64,000 bases of DNA from Pontibacter litorisediminis (GTDB taxonomy: Bacteria; Bacteroidota; Bacteroidia; Cytophagales; Hymenobacteraceae): positions 1-64,000 of the forward strand of contig NZ_JARDUA010000011.1 of the NCBI RefSeq assembly GCF_029360645.1, in the 5' to 3' direction. Position 1 is the stretch's first letter. Each line of letters opens with the position of its first letter. Shown here piece after piece: positions 34,576 to 43,998 of the stretch. The notes beneath the pieces were generated by a model, which was not told the origin of the DNA, did no database searches, and was given only the letters and a program-made list of their open reading frames with translations. The position numbers and the translations under genes are program-made.

Positions 34576-36174
34576 TTGAGCAACGAGCTAATCATCAATT
34601 CTACTCAGGATGGGGATCGCATTGCGCTTTTACAGGACAAGAGACTAGTTGAGTATCACTTCGAGTCGAAAGACACGGACTACATTGTAGGCGATATTTT
34701 TCTGGGCACTGTAAAGAAGGTAATGCCAGGACTGAACGCCGCTTTTATTGATATTGGCTACCAGAAGGATGCATTTTTGCACTACCACGACCTGGGGGCC
34801 AATATCAAAACGCTGAACAGGTATGTAAAGGCGGCGCAAACACAGAAGAACGCAACACCCAAGCTAAACCAGGTTAAGTTTGAGCCTGAGATAGACAAGC
34901 TCGGCAAGATAGCTGACGTGCTCAAGAAAGGGCAGCAGCTGTTGGTGCAGATCGTAAAGGAGCCTATCTCAACCAAAGGGCCACGCTTATCCTGCGAGCT
35001 CTCCCTTGCCGGCCGCTATTTGGTGCTCGTGCCGTTTTCAAACACGGTAAGCGTATCCAAGAAGATCGTCAGCAAAGAGGAGCGGACCCGACTGAAACGC
35101 CTGATCACAAGTATAAAGCCGGAGAACTTCGGCGTGATTATCCGGACGGTGGCAGAAGGCCGCGATGTGGCAGAGCTCGACAGGGACCTGCGCAACATGT
35201 TAGCAAATTGGGAAGAGGGCTTTAAGACCCTCAGAATAGCGAAGCCAAACGATAAAATCATTGGTGAGCTGAATCGTTCTTCCTCCATCTTGAGGGATTT
35301 ACTAAACGAGAGCTTTGACAACATAGTAGTGGATAACACCCAGCTCTATGATGAGATCAAGGCATATGTGCAAAGTATAGCGCCGGAAAGGATCAAGATC
35401 CTGAAGCATTATACTGGCAAGACAAAGACCTTTGAACACTTCCACATCGAGAAACAGCTAAAGGCTGCCTTCGGCAAAACCGTGACGATACCAGGTGGCG
35501 GATACCTGGTGATAGAGCACACCGAGGCCTTGCATGTAATCGATGTGAACAGTGGGAACAAATCTAATACCGAAACCGATCAGGAGGCGACCGCGCTGCA
35601 TGTGAACATGATGGCCGCCAAGGAAGTGGCCCGCCAGCTGCGCCTCCGGGATATAGGTGGTATAATTGTAGTAGACTTCATCGATATGAAGTCGCCTGAA
35701 AACCGCCAGAAAGTATACGAGGTGGTGAAGGAGGAGATGAAGCGGGACCGCTCCAAGTCTACCATTCTTCCGATCTCAAAATTCGGCCTGATGCAGATCA
35801 CCAGACAGCGTGTAAGGCCCGAGCAAAACATTGTAACCGGCGAAGTTTGCCCTACCTGTGGCGGCACCGGTAAAACATCTGCCAGTATCCTGGTAACAGA
35901 CGAAATTGATGCAGCGGTAGACGACCTGCTGACAAGCCACAACCACAAGAGTCTGCAAATTTACCTACACCCGTTCGTGCACGCCTACTACACAAAAGGC
36001 CTGCTCTCACGGCAGGTGAAATGGTTCTTTAAGTACTTTAAGTGGGTGAGCCTGATAAAAGACACCTCCCTGGGCATCCTGGAATTCAAAGTGATGGATG
36101 GCAGAGGAGAGGAAATAGAATTGCGTTCCGCCTTCAGCGACATGAATGGCGTGCAGGATAAAGAAGAGGAGTAA
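34576..36174 (+). CDS. rng: ribonuclease E/G family endoribonuclease
   Basis: A 532-residue RNase G-type enzyme, starting at TTG. An S1-like domain (residues 35-130, GDIFLGTVKKVMPGLNAAFIDIGY) comes first. The catalytic Asp residues are in HVIDVNSGN near residue 320 and VVDFIDM near residue 365, and the Zn-link CPTCGGTGKT is near residue 425. It processes rRNA and starts mRNA decay. A strong bidirectional terminator follows. Confidence 0.95.
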   Translation: MSNELIINSTQDGDRIALLQDKRLVEYHFESKDTDYIVGDIFLGTVKKVMPGLNAAFIDIGYQKDAFLHYHDLGANIKTLNRYVKAAQTQKNATPKLNQVKFEPEIDKLGKIADVLKKGQQLLVQIVKEPISTKGPRLSCELSLAGRYLVLVPFSNTVSVSKKIVSKEERTRLKRLITSIKPENFGVIIRTVAEGRDVAELDRDLRNMLANWEEGFKTLRIAKPNDKIIGELNRSSSILRDLLNESFDNIVVDNTQLYDEIKAYVQSIAPERIKILKHYTGKTKTFEHFHIEKQLKAAFGKTVTIPGGGYLVIEHTEALHVIDVNSGNKSNTETDQEATALHVNMMAAKEVARQLRLRDIGGIIVVDFIDMKSPENRQKVYEVVKEEMKRDRSKSTILPISKFGLMQITRQRVRPEQNIVTGEVCPTCGGTGKTSASILVTDEIDAAVDDLLTSHNHKSLQIYLHPFVHAYYTKGLLSRQVKWFFKYFKWVSLIKDTSLGILEFKVMDGRGEEIELRSAFSDMNGVQDKEEE

Positions 36175-36191
36175 GCAAAACTTACTCGCAC

Positions 36192-36228
36192 AAAAAAGCC
36201 GCTCCGGAGTTACCGGAGCGGCTTTTTT
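36192..36228. terminator. bidirectional terminator after rng
   Basis: AAAAAAGCCGCTCCGG pairs with CCGGAGCGGCTTTTTT across a 5-nt loop, with A- and T-runs on both sides. It serves rng and the convergent outer-membrane gene. Confidence 0.9.
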
Positions 36229-36248
36229 GTTTAGGGAGCACAACCTGT

Positions 36249-36920
36249 TTAAAACTTCAGACCGAAGTCCAGGGATACCCCGTTGTTTTTCACAGAGATG
36301 TTTTTGTCGCCAAACTTCTCCTCGTAGAAGTCATCGATATCGGTAAGGCCGCGGTGGTAGGTAAGGCCGGCAAAAACCTTTGTGCTTTGGCCTAACTGAA
36401 ACTCGGCTCCTCCGCCCAGTTTGGCATCCACCTCGAAGATGTTGAAGCGCTTGATCACCTTCTCGCTGTCGATTACCTTTTTGTCGTTGACCTGCGCCGC
36501 TACCTTGGTGTTAAGCGAGCCGCCCACCTGGAAGTACAGAACGGTGCCTGGGGCCACCTCATTGGTAAAAAGCTTAAGTGTTAGAGGCAACTCGATGTAC
36601 TGCACGGAAATATCATCTTTCCCACTGATGCGCTCACTAGAGCCATCTCCATTCTGGCGAGAATAGTCATAGGTGATCTCAGCACCTTTGCTGCGGTACA
36701 TCAGGCCGGTGCTGAAGGCATAGTTCTGGGCGAAGAAGTAATCCACCACCACGCCCACGCCCAGGCGCAGCTTGTTGCTTTCTTTCTCAAAGTTATACCT
36801 GTCTTCGGCTACAAAGCGGTTGCCGGAAATGGTAGGAGAAAGCTGCAGGCCAATCTCCACTTGGGCCATAGATGTGAACCAGGCGCACAAAAACAGCATT
36901 AAGAGTGTAATTTTCTTCAT
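36249..36920 (-). CDS. outer-membrane beta-barrel protein (OMP_b-brl family)
   Basis: The chosen start at 36920 gives 223 residues with a signal peptide ending FTSMAQ. The rest is alternating aromatic/Gly strands ending in GLKF, as in PorT-like 8-stranded barrels of Bacteroidota. The function of this general type is unknown. It is divergent from gldB, with overlapping promoters. Confidence 0.8.
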   Translation of the reverse strand: MKKITLLMLFLCAWFTSMAQVEIGLQLSPTISGNRFVAEDRYNFEKESNKLRLGVGVVVDYFFAQNYAFSTGLMYRSKGAEITYDYSRQNGDGSSERISGKDDISVQYIELPLTLKLFTNEVAPGTVLYFQVGGSLNTKVAAQVNDKKVIDSEKVIKRFNIFEVDAKLGGGAEFQLGQSTKVFAGLTYHRGLTDIDDFYEEKFGDKNISVKNNGVSLDFGLKF

Positions 36921-36970
36921 TAGCTTAGCTTTTATTATACTTTGCGTTACCCTAATACGAAGTAACCCCC

Positions 36971-36988
36971 TATTTTTGTACAAAGATA
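36971..36988. promoter_or_regulatory. overlapping divergent promoter elements for gldB and the outer-membrane barrel
   Basis: TATTTTTG at 36971-36978 on the plus strand sits 17 nt before the gldB ATG. TATCTTTG on the minus strand (36988 to 36981) sits about 60 nt before the barrel gene start. Both fit TAnnTTTG. Confidence 0.5.
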
Positions 36989-36995
36989 CGAAACA

Positions 36996-38000
36996 ATGTA
37001 TTACAGATTACTTATACTTGCCATACTTGTCTTCGCCTTTGGTTGCGGCGATAAAGGCTGCGAGCTGCCGAAGGAAATAGCCAACATATCGATGGATGTG
37101 CAGATAGAGCGCCTGGAGAAGCCTTTTTTTGAGTCAAAAACCAAAGCGGACATGGCTGCCTTCATCAAGGCCAATCCGTATTTTTCCGAGCAGTACCTGC
37201 AGCAAAAGGAGTACCCTTCCGACTCTGCTTTTATTAACCCGCTCTACAACCTTGCCTCTAATCCAGCCCTTGACTCGCTGGCGCAGCAGGCCATGCAAAC
37301 TTTTGGCGACATGGGGCAAGAGGAAAGGCTGCTGGAAGACGCTTTCCGGGTGATAAAGTATAACTACCCTGAGTTCAGGGCACCGCAGGTAAAGACTTTC
37401 GTGACTGGCCTCGGTACCTTGGGTAACGACCTGTATGTGTCCGATAGCCTGATTGTGTTTGGCATCGACTACTTTATTGGTCCCAAGGCGAAGTATCGCC
37501 CTCAGGCCTACGAGTACATCTTAAAGCGCTATGAGCCGGAGAAAATGGTGCCTGCCGCTATGCTGCTGCTTTCCAATCGCTTCAACAGAACTAATTTTGC
37601 CGACCGTAACCTGCTGTCCGAAATGATCGGCATGGGCAAGGCCTACTATTTTGTGAAGTCGGTGCTGCCCTGTATACCGGATTCTGCCATTATTTCTTAT
37701 TCTGAGCAGCAGATAGCGGACGTGACCCATAACGAGGGGCGCATTTGGGCGCACTTTCTAGAGAAGGAACTGCTGTTCGATAAAACGCCTTTTTCGATAA
37801 ACAAGTACATCGGCGAGCGGCCAAACACACCTGAGATCGATGCGTCAGCTCCTGGCCGTATCGGGGCCTGGGTAGGTTGGCAGATTGTGCGAAAGTACAT
37901 GGAGCGGAACCCGGATGTAACGCTGCCCGAGCTTATGGCCGAAACCGACTACCGCAAAATCTTTGACGAATCGAAGTATAAGCCCGAAAGAAAGCGCTAA
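36996..38000 (+). CDS. gldB: gliding motility lipoprotein GldB
   Basis: A 334-residue lipoprotein with lipobox AFGC (Cys 17), followed by acidic and helical text typical of GldB: IERLEKPFFESKTKADM, then GLGTLGNDLYVSDSLIVFGIDYFIGPKAKYRP near residue 150. GldB is needed for gliding in Flavobacterium. Its exact biochemical role is unknown. The gene sits about 5 kb from the gldE-gldD pair. Confidence 0.92.
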   Translation: MYYRLLILAILVFAFGCGDKGCELPKEIANISMDVQIERLEKPFFESKTKADMAAFIKANPYFSEQYLQQKEYPSDSAFINPLYNLASNPALDSLAQQAMQTFGDMGQEERLLEDAFRVIKYNYPEFRAPQVKTFVTGLGTLGNDLYVSDSLIVFGIDYFIGPKAKYRPQAYEYILKRYEPEKMVPAAMLLLSNRFNRTNFADRNLLSEMIGMGKAYYFVKSVLPCIPDSAIISYSEQQIADVTHNEGRIWAHFLEKELLFDKTPFSINKYIGERPNTPEIDASAPGRIGAWVGWQIVRKYMERNPDVTLPELMAETDYRKIFDESKYKPERKR

Positions 38001-38102
38001 CTCTAACAGGTCCGAAGGCCGGTTGTACGTTGCTGTTGGTGCTGGGCACAGGCCCTGGCAACCTTTCAGCGGTTTAGCAACCCCACAGTTCAACAAGCAC
38101 GC

Positions 38103-39311
38103 ATGCACATTGCACTCCTAAACCAGCATCACCACAACCCGGACTGTCCTGCCACATGCCGCCACTACTCTTTTATGGAGGAACTGGTGGAGCGGCACAG
38201 GATAAGCCTGGTAACGAGCGATGGCTGGCGGAAAGTCCGGATCACGCACAACTATGGTTGGGTGCCGGAGGGAGTGGAGCTGCACGAGTGCCTGGCGCCG
38301 TATTCCAACAAGATGGGGGTGCGCAAGCGCCTGAAGTCCTTCGCCGGCTTTGCCGGGAGTGCCTTTAAGCGCACCATGCAGCTGCAGAAACCCGACGTGC
38401 TCTGGGCAGTGTCTACGCCGTTGAGCACGCCCTGGGTGGCGGCACAGGTAGCCAGGCTGCGGGGGGTGCCGTGGGTGTTTGAGGTGCAGGACCTGTGGCC
38501 AAGCTTCCCGATCCAGATGGGGGCCGTGCAGAACACTTGGCTGCAGCAGCGGCTCTACAACATGGAGCGCCGCCTTTACGAAAGCGCCAGCCACATCATT
38601 ACCCTTTCGCCGGACATGACGGAATACGTGGCTAGCCTTGGCATTCCGCAGGAGAAGATCACCACCAACTACAACGGTACCGATTTTAACATGCTGCATG
38701 CCGTGCAGGAGCAGGAGGTGGAGGAACTGCGGCAAAAGTATAACCTGCAGGGGAAGCGCGTGGTGTTGTACGCCGGTACTTATGGCCGGGCCAACAGCAT
38801 GCCCACGCTTATGCAGGCCATCCAAAGTATGGCCACCGACCAAGGTATAACTTTTGTGTTTACAGGGAGTGGGTACTATGAAGCACAGCTGAAAGAGCTG
38901 GCGCAGCGAGTGCCTAACCTGCTGTTGCTTCCCCCTCAGCCCCGGCCGGATGTATTTAAGCTTTTCCGGTTGGCCGATGTCTCCCTGGTGTCTTTTAACG
39001 ACCTGCCGGTGCTGGCTAGTAACTCCCCTGCCAAGTTCTACGATAGCCTGGCCTGCGGCACGCCCGCCATTGTGACCAACCCTGGCTGGACCAAAGCCTT
39101 CGTGGAAAAGTATGGCTGTGGTTGGTACACGCCTGCCGAGCAGCCTGATGCACTGGCGCAGTTGCTGCGCCAGGTGCTGGTCCAGCCGCAGCAACTGCTA
39201 ACAGCCTCTGCCAACGGTGCCGCCATAGCCCATCGCCTTTTCGACCGCCAGCAACTGGTGCGGCAGGTAGAGGAGGTGCTCCTAGGGGTGGTACACTCAC
39301 CTTCCCTATAA
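38103..39311 (+). CDS. family 4 glycosyltransferase (WbuB-like)
   Basis: A 402-residue GT-B enzyme. An N-terminal Rossmann half carries FEVQDLWPSFPIQMGA near residue 130. The C-terminal half has KRVVLYAGTYGRANSM near residue 220 and the nucleotide-sugar site (LASNSPAKFYDSLACGTPAI) near residue 305. Related enzymes transfer deoxy- or acetamido-sugars in O-antigen or capsule synthesis. No polysaccharide cluster surrounds it. Confidence 0.85.
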   Translation: MHIALLNQHHHNPDCPATCRHYSFMEELVERHRISLVTSDGWRKVRITHNYGWVPEGVELHECLAPYSNKMGVRKRLKSFAGFAGSAFKRTMQLQKPDVLWAVSTPLSTPWVAAQVARLRGVPWVFEVQDLWPSFPIQMGAVQNTWLQQRLYNMERRLYESASHIITLSPDMTEYVASLGIPQEKITTNYNGTDFNMLHAVQEQEVEELRQKYNLQGKRVVLYAGTYGRANSMPTLMQAIQSMATDQGITFVFTGSGYYEAQLKELAQRVPNLLLLPPQPRPDVFKLFRLADVSLVSFNDLPVLASNSPAKFYDSLACGTPAIVTNPGWTKAFVEKYGCGWYTPAEQPDALAQLLRQVLVQPQQLLTASANGAAIAHRLFDRQQLVRQVEEVLLGVVHSPSL

Positions 39312-39503
39312 CTTAATACCTTCCTTTTGCCTTCAAGGAAAAGCAAGACCAGCTAACCTTTAGCGTTTTAGAGAGTGTAGCCCAGTGGATGTGCCATGGC
39401 CTTAAAGTTTTGGTACGCACTTTGGTAATGATACAAGTATAAGCCAAAACTCCAGGCCTGGGCTTTGTGCAAATTTATCCTATCCAACCTAAAGCAAAGG
39501 AAG

Positions 39504-40001
39504 ATGAAGAAGAACCTATTGATGCTGGCACTCGGAGTGCTGGTAGCGGGAAGCACCATAGCTCCCGCGGTAGCACAGGAGGCGGGCAAGCCGCGCCAGG
39601 AAGCAAGAATGCACAAACACAAAGGCGAGCGCAAATCTCCGGAAGAAAGAGCCAAAGCAAGAACCGAGCGCATGACCCAGGAGCTGGACCTGAGCAAGGC
39701 GCAGGCGAAAAAGGTGGAGGCGCTGTACCTGAAGGATACAAAAGAGCGAGAAGCCAAGCGCGCCAACTTTAAAAAAGGAGATAAAAAAGATGCTGCCACC
39801 CGCGAGCAGATGCGTTCCGATATGATGGCTGCCCACCAGCGCCACAACGATGAGCTGAAGGATATCCTGAATAAGAAGCAGTATGCCAAGTATGAGGAAA
39901 TGCAGGCCAAGAAGCGCGAGCAGATGAGAGACAGGCACCAGGAAAGAGGAGGAAAAGGTAAGCGTGGCCACCATGAGAGAGGCAGTGTGCAAACCCGATA
40001 A
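39504..40001 (+). CDS. Spy/DUF4890-like periplasmic protein
   Basis: From the ATG at 39504, 165 residues. A signal peptide ends at about APAVAQ. A highly charged helical protein follows, with the DLSKAQAKKVEALY motif and NDELKDILNKKQYAKYEEMQ, as in Spy/CpxP-like and DUF4890 proteins. These are thought to be chaperone-like or stress-related. It ends in a Gly/Lys/His-rich tail. Confidence 0.7.
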   Translation: MKKNLLMLALGVLVAGSTIAPAVAQEAGKPRQEARMHKHKGERKSPEERAKARTERMTQELDLSKAQAKKVEALYLKDTKEREAKRANFKKGDKKDAATREQMRSDMMAAHQRHNDELKDILNKKQYAKYEEMQAKKREQMRDRHQERGGKGKRGHHERGSVQTR

Positions 40002-40010
40002 CATAAACTA

Positions 40011-40040
40011 AAAGAGGCAAGCCAGTAAGCTTGCCTCTTT
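40011..40040. terminator. bidirectional terminator
   Basis: AAAGAGGCAAGC (40011-40022) pairs with GCTTGCCTCTTT (40029-40040), located between the Spy-like gene and convergent nth. Confidence 0.8.
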
Positions 40041-40088
40041 TAGTATGGGGATTCTATCTGGAGTTTTATTTGCTCGTGCCACTCAGCC

Positions 40089-40772
40089 TTACACCCCACC
40101 CACCTTATTCTCCGGGTCATCCGGAATATTGGGGAAGTTCTTTTGGAAAAAGGCACAGAAGTGGGTAAGCGGGCATTCCTCGCACTTGGGCCGGCGGGCC
40201 AGGCAGATGTAGCGGCCATGAAGTATGAGCCAGTGATGCGCTTTGGAAATGAGCTCGCTTGGTATGTTAGCCACCAACTGCTTCTCCACTTCCAGCGGCG
40301 TCTTGGCGGTTTTGGTTACCAGGCCCAGGCGCTTGCTTACCCGGAACACGTGCGTGTCCACGGCCATGGCTGGTTGGTTCCAGATAACGGATACGATCAC
40401 ATTCGCGGTTTTGCGTCCCACCCCCGGCAGCTTTACCAGTTCCTCCACCGTACTGGGCACCTCCCCGTTAAATTGCTCTACCAGCATCCTACCCAAACCT
40501 GCCAGGTGCTTTGCCTTGTTGTTAGGGTAGGAGATGCTTCTGATGAGCGGGAAAACCTCCTCTGGCGTGGCAGTGGCTAAGGCTTGGGCCGTAGGGTAAG
40601 CCTCAAAAAGGGCAGGCGTTACCATGTTCACGCGTTTATCGGTACACTGGGCACTTAGTACCACCGCCAGAATCAGTTCATAGGGGTTGCTGTATGCCAG
40701 TTCGGTTTCCGGCTCCGGAAAATGTTGGGTAAAGTACTCAATCAGGAGCCTGTAGCGTTCCTTTTTCTGCAT
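40089..40772 (-). CDS. nth: endonuclease III
   Basis: A DNA glycosylase/AP lyase for oxidised pyrimidines. The start at 40772 gives 227 residues. The HhH motif LPGVGRKTANVIVSV has its catalytic Lys, AVDTHVFRVSKRLGL carries the catalytic Asp, and the C-terminal C-x6-C-x2-C-x5-C Fe-S loop (CLARRPKCEECPLTHFC) is intact. Confidence 0.95.
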   Translation of the reverse strand: MQKKERYRLLIEYFTQHFPEPETELAYSNPYELILAVVLSAQCTDKRVNMVTPALFEAYPTAQALATATPEEVFPLIRSISYPNNKAKHLAGLGRMLVEQFNGEVPSTVEELVKLPGVGRKTANVIVSVIWNQPAMAVDTHVFRVSKRLGLVTKTAKTPLEVEKQLVANIPSELISKAHHWLILHGRYICLARRPKCEECPLTHFCAFFQKNFPNIPDDPENKVGGV

Positions 40773-40791
40773 AAAAAAAGCTTGCAATCGG

Positions 40792-41022
40792 TTAGGACTG
40801 CAAACTTAAGCTTTTTGAGTAATTTAATATGTTTTGTACCGAGCGTTCGCTAGGCGCTTTCATAGCCCCGTCGAGGAGCTGCTGGAGCAGGAGCAGGTCG
40901 GAGCAGCCCTCGGCTAGCTCTGAGTCTTGCATTAGTGCTGATTCCAGCTGAGCGCAGGCGTCGTCGGCCAACTCATTATATACATACTGGATCAGTTCAT
41001 TCTGAGTAGAGGTTTGTATCAT
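40792..41022 (-). CDS. small protein overlapping the ECF sigma gene
   Basis: A 76-residue, soluble-looking, acidic protein. Its ATG lies inside the end of the upstream sigma-factor frame (26-bp overlap), suggesting coupled translation. It has a helix-rich N terminus (ELIQYVYNELADDACAQLESAL) like the start of zinc-less anti-sigma domains, but no membrane segment. An anti-sigma or adaptor role is a reasonable guess only. Confidence 0.6.
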   Translation of the reverse strand: MIQTSTQNELIQYVYNELADDACAQLESALMQDSELAEGCSDLLLLQQLLDGAMKAPSERSVQNILNYSKSLSLQS

Positions 41023-41599
41023 ACGCAATATTACTTTTTAGCATCTTTTTCCTGAGGTTGATCAGCGCGTAGCGCATACGACCCAGGGCAGTGTTGATGC
41101 TCACACCAGTGGCGTCGGCTATCTCCTGAAAGCTCATCTCTGCGTAGTGACGCATCATAAGCACTTCCCGCTGCGACTGTGGCAGCGTCTGGATAAGCGC
41201 GCGCAAGCGGGCATGCGTGTCCTCTTTTATCTGCAGCGACTCCGCAGAGTCCTCAGAGAAAGACATGTTATTGAACACGTTGCTGCCGTCTTCCAGCGTG
41301 ATCACCGGGCTTCTTTTCTCTTTACGGAAATGGTCGATTGCCAAGTTATGGGCAATGCGGCATATCCACGAAGAAAACTTGCCTTCCTCGTTATAGCGTC
41401 CGCCTTTCATGGTATGGATGGCTTTGATAAACGCATCCTGCATGAGGTCCTCGGCTGTGTACGAGTCCTTTACGATCAATAAAATGGTTGTGTAGACTTT
41501 GTTTTTGTGCCTGTTTACAAGCTGTTCAAACGCACCTTCATTACCTGCGATGTAGAGTGACACCAATGCAGAGTCGCTCAGCTGGGTAGTTGTATTCAT
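40997..41599 (-). CDS. ECF-type RNA polymerase sigma factor
   Basis: A 200-residue sigma-70 family protein with region 2 (DSYTAEDLMQDAFIKAIHTM near residue 50; WICRIAHNLAIDHFR near residue 80) and region 4 (LPQSQREVLMMRHYAEMSFQEIADATG near residue 145). It would direct transcription of a small regulon. An overlapping small gene follows on the same strand. Confidence 0.94.
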   Translation of the reverse strand: MNTTTQLSDSALVSLYIAGNEGAFEQLVNRHKNKVYTTILLIVKDSYTAEDLMQDAFIKAIHTMKGGRYNEEGKFSSWICRIAHNLAIDHFRKEKRSPVITLEDGSNVFNNMSFSEDSAESLQIKEDTHARLRALIQTLPQSQREVLMMRHYAEMSFQEIADATGVSINTALGRMRYALINLRKKMLKSNIAYDTNLYSE

Positions 41600-42198
41600 C
41601 TTAAAGCTACATTAAGTTAACGTAGAGCTTTATATCATATTGTCGCGTTTACTTGTTTTAAACAGTTTTTTTCAGAAAAGTAAATCAAATATATAGAACG
41701 CCTTTTGGATGTGCAAGCATTAATGCCGGTAATATTCAAAAAAATAAGTGGACCTTATACTTGCAACCGCCTTAAAACGTTGCCCTGCACTGGCTTAAAG
41801 TGGTATATACGTAAGCAGAATGAAAGTTATAATCAGAAGGGTTAAATTTAGTTTTCCACATATAGGAAAAGCATTCGCTTTTGGCGCAATCTGTTGTGGG
41901 CGTGAGGCTTATAGGATCGTATTTTTTTCTGTTGGCACCCGCAAAAGAGCACAGCCGCGCGGCTACCTGTACAGCAGAGGCAGCTTTATAGCAGAAGCGG
42001 CTGCCGGATTCCGGTGCAAGGCCAAAGTGCTTCCCGCCTCGGCAAGGTTCGGAATCCTGCAAATACAGGGACAGGCTCTTGAGGCGGAGCCTTGTGGTGG
42101 GGGAAGCCATGAGCGGGGTGGGGAAGCAGTGCGACAAAAAAGCAGAGGCAGTAGCCGGTGGTGCTACTGCCTCTGCAGGGGTAAGGAATGATCCAGGC
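41600..42198. other. 599-bp intergenic region
   Basis: This is the upstream region of the sigma factor and the 3' region of the haemoglobin gene. It holds a strong minus-strand terminator at 42134-42176. The two opposing frames over 41772-42191 have no family-like features and I do not call them. Confidence 0.6.
42134..42176 (-). terminator. intrinsic terminator of the truncated haemoglobin gene
   Basis: A 14-bp perfect stem, GCAGAGGCAGTAGC (42142-42155) with 42163-42176. On the minus strand it is followed by TTTTTT. Confidence 0.9.
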
Positions 42199-42594
42199 TT
42201 AGCCTATCTCCGGCTCCTGGTCCAGTATACTTAGCAGGCCCATGCGCATCTGGAAAATGCGGGCTATGCTTTTGGCTTTATACTTCGCCTCTTCTGCCTT
42301 AGGGCCATCGAACAACACCGCAATGGTTTGGGTGAACAGTACCACCCACCGTTCAAAGTGCTCCTGTTGTATCGGCAGGCGTAAGTGCTTCGGAAAGGGC
42401 TGACCTTTATACGCCATACTCCCAAAGAGCAGCGAGCTCCAGAAATTATACATAATAGGCAGGTGTTGCTGCCAGTTTATTTGGGCAAAGCTGTTAAACA
42501 CTGGCGATAGCAGCTCATCCTCGTTTACGAAGCCGTAAAAGGTGTCAACTAACAGCTTTATATCCTCTTCCGTCTCAATGTCTTTCTTCTGCAT
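42199..42594 (-). CDS. group III truncated haemoglobin
   Basis: A 131-residue 2-over-2 globin. It carries the group III pattern: LLVDTFYGFVNEDELLSPVF, then NFWSSLLFGSMAYKGQPFPKHLRLPI and the proximal His in QEHFERWVVLF (about residue 77). It binds O2, NO or related ligands. There is no partner gene nearby, and a terminator follows. Confidence 0.9.
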   Translation of the reverse strand: MQKKDIETEEDIKLLVDTFYGFVNEDELLSPVFNSFAQINWQQHLPIMYNFWSSLLFGSMAYKGQPFPKHLRLPIQQEHFERWVVLFTQTIAVLFDGPKAEEAKYKAKSIARIFQMRMGLLSILDQEPEIG

Positions 42595-43063
42595 ACTGTT
42601 ATCTTTTTCAGCACCTTTTCTCTCATTTATGGTTGCCTGTGTGGCGTGGCAGGCTTGCCGGGTATTGTGCTAGTCTGCAGTGCCGCCTGTCAAAGGCTCG
42701 CTCATGCTCCCGTAGGTCTAGCGGAGCAGCACCTCCTGTATGGTGGCGCGCGCCTTCAGCGATTGCCCCTGCGCAAGGGCAGAAGGCATGGCTTAAAGCA
42801 GTTCGCCTTCAAAAGCCCCTTTTCTCGAAGCTCTGGCAGCCTCAGTGGGCAAACCGGATAGAAAATCGAAAAGCCTATGAAGCACTGCACCTGCTGCCGT
42901 GTTCTCAATACTACAAACTTAAGCAAGCCTGCAGCCCTAAAAAATGATAGATGTCATGAAACGGCGGGGCTGATGAAAAGTGCGGACATAAAAAATCCTT
43001 CGGAAGAGCTGAGGAATCTTGCGAAGGATAGTCTTTAATTTAAATTTAAACTGCTGTCGGCTG
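42595..43063. other. 469-bp intergenic region
   Basis: GC-rich spacer between two minus-strand genes. Plus-strand frames here are Cys/Arg-rich and unconvincing. No structured RNA or repeat was recognised. Confidence 0.5.
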
Positions 43064-43402
43064 CTACCGTCTGCTGTAGCCTTTCAGGCGGTTCAGGATG
43101 AGTAGCAGGCGCCGGTTAATCTCGCGCTCCTCCAAAGGTTTACATTGCGCGGAGATGTCACACGGTTTGCGGAGTTTGGCCTCTACGGCCTTCAGGTGAT
43201 CCAGGTAGCACTCCAATGTGGTGCAGGAAACATTCTTCAGCAGCTCTTCTTCAGCCTGGCTTTCCTTTTTGTACTTCAGGTTAATGGCCTTGGCAATCTC
43301 TGCGTTTATGAGTTTCGTTACTGCGTCGTCAGTAGTGATTTCCTGCTGGTATACCTTCCGCTCGATTCTCTCCAACAAATTTCTGATGTCCAGTACTTGC
43401 AT
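43064..43402 (-). CDS. hypothetical helical protein, 112 aa
   Basis: Unrecognised. Predicted almost wholly helical and charged (NLLERIERKVYQQEITTDDAVTKL; REINRRLLLILNRLKGYSRR), with four Cys (VSCTTLECYLD, KPCDISAQCKP). No signal peptide. Might be a small regulatory or phage-derived protein, but nothing supports that directly. Confidence 0.55.
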   Translation of the reverse strand: MQVLDIRNLLERIERKVYQQEITTDDAVTKLINAEIAKAINLKYKKESQAEEELLKNVSCTTLECYLDHLKAVEAKLRKPCDISAQCKPLEEREINRRLLLILNRLKGYSRR

Positions 43403-43866
43403 GGAATAGTGTTAGTTAAGTTTTGAAAATAGTTTAATGAACGTCTTACAGTCCTGAAGGTACGCACCTGCCTGACAAGCGTTGGCTCGGAAAAATATAT
43501 TTTACATTTTGATAATGCCTGTGCCTTATGTGTTAACACAAAGGCAACAGTTTTGTTATTTTGGGCTAATTATGCTGGCCAGAGGCGCCTTCGGGGAGCA
43601 GGCCCAAAACTTAAAATAAGTAAATGTTTATACCCTGTTAAGTGTGCGTTAGTTGCAGGAATGGGGGAAATTTTAGCAAGTGTTTTGGATATATTTGATA
43701 ACCAGTTAAATGTAGCTAAATAAGAGCGGATAGCACATTTCCTGGCAGGAAAAAAAGCGAAAACTAAACCATGGGGCTCGTGGTTAATGTGCGAAGCAAT
43801 TAAAATACAAAGTCGCCCTGCCAGGTTAAACTACCTGCGGCAAGGCGACCCTGCATACTAAGCTCA
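43403..43866. other. 464-bp intergenic region
   Basis: AT-rich spacer without a credible gene. A strong hairpin at 43812-43849 ends the bTHX transcript. Confidence 0.55.
43812..43849 (-). terminator. intrinsic terminator of the bTHX gene
   Basis: GTCGCCCTGCCAGGT pairs with ACCTGCGGCAAGGCGAC with small bulges. T-rich sequence (TTTGTATTTT) follows on the minus strand. Confidence 0.65.
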
Positions 43867-43998
43867 CTAAGCGTTAGAGGCTTTCGCTTCTTTGTCTGTC
43901 GAGGTCATTTTCTGGTTATAACCTTTGTGAGGGCGTCTTTTGCCGTAGGTGCCCTTCGTGATTTTGCCTCTTCTGGATTTCTTATCGCCTTTTCCCAT
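43867..43998 (-). CDS. small ribosomal subunit protein bTHX
   Basis: A 43-residue basic peptide starting MGKGDKKSRRGKITKGTYGK, the THX family pattern, which lies in the head of the 30S subunit. A longer upstream frame exists, but its 27 added residues do not fit the family, so I chose the ATG at 43998. Confidence 0.9.
   Translation of the reverse strand: MGKGDKKSRRGKITKGTYGKRRPHKGYNQKMTSTDKEAKASNA

Noticed and set aside
41772-42191. Opposing open frames in the spacer between the sigma factor and haemoglobin genes
   Set aside because: Composition looks random, no conserved motif, and the region includes the haemoglobin terminator.
42633-42947. Plus-strand 104-codon frame
   Set aside because: Rich in Cys, Arg and Ala from GC-rich spacer, no motif; probably non-coding.
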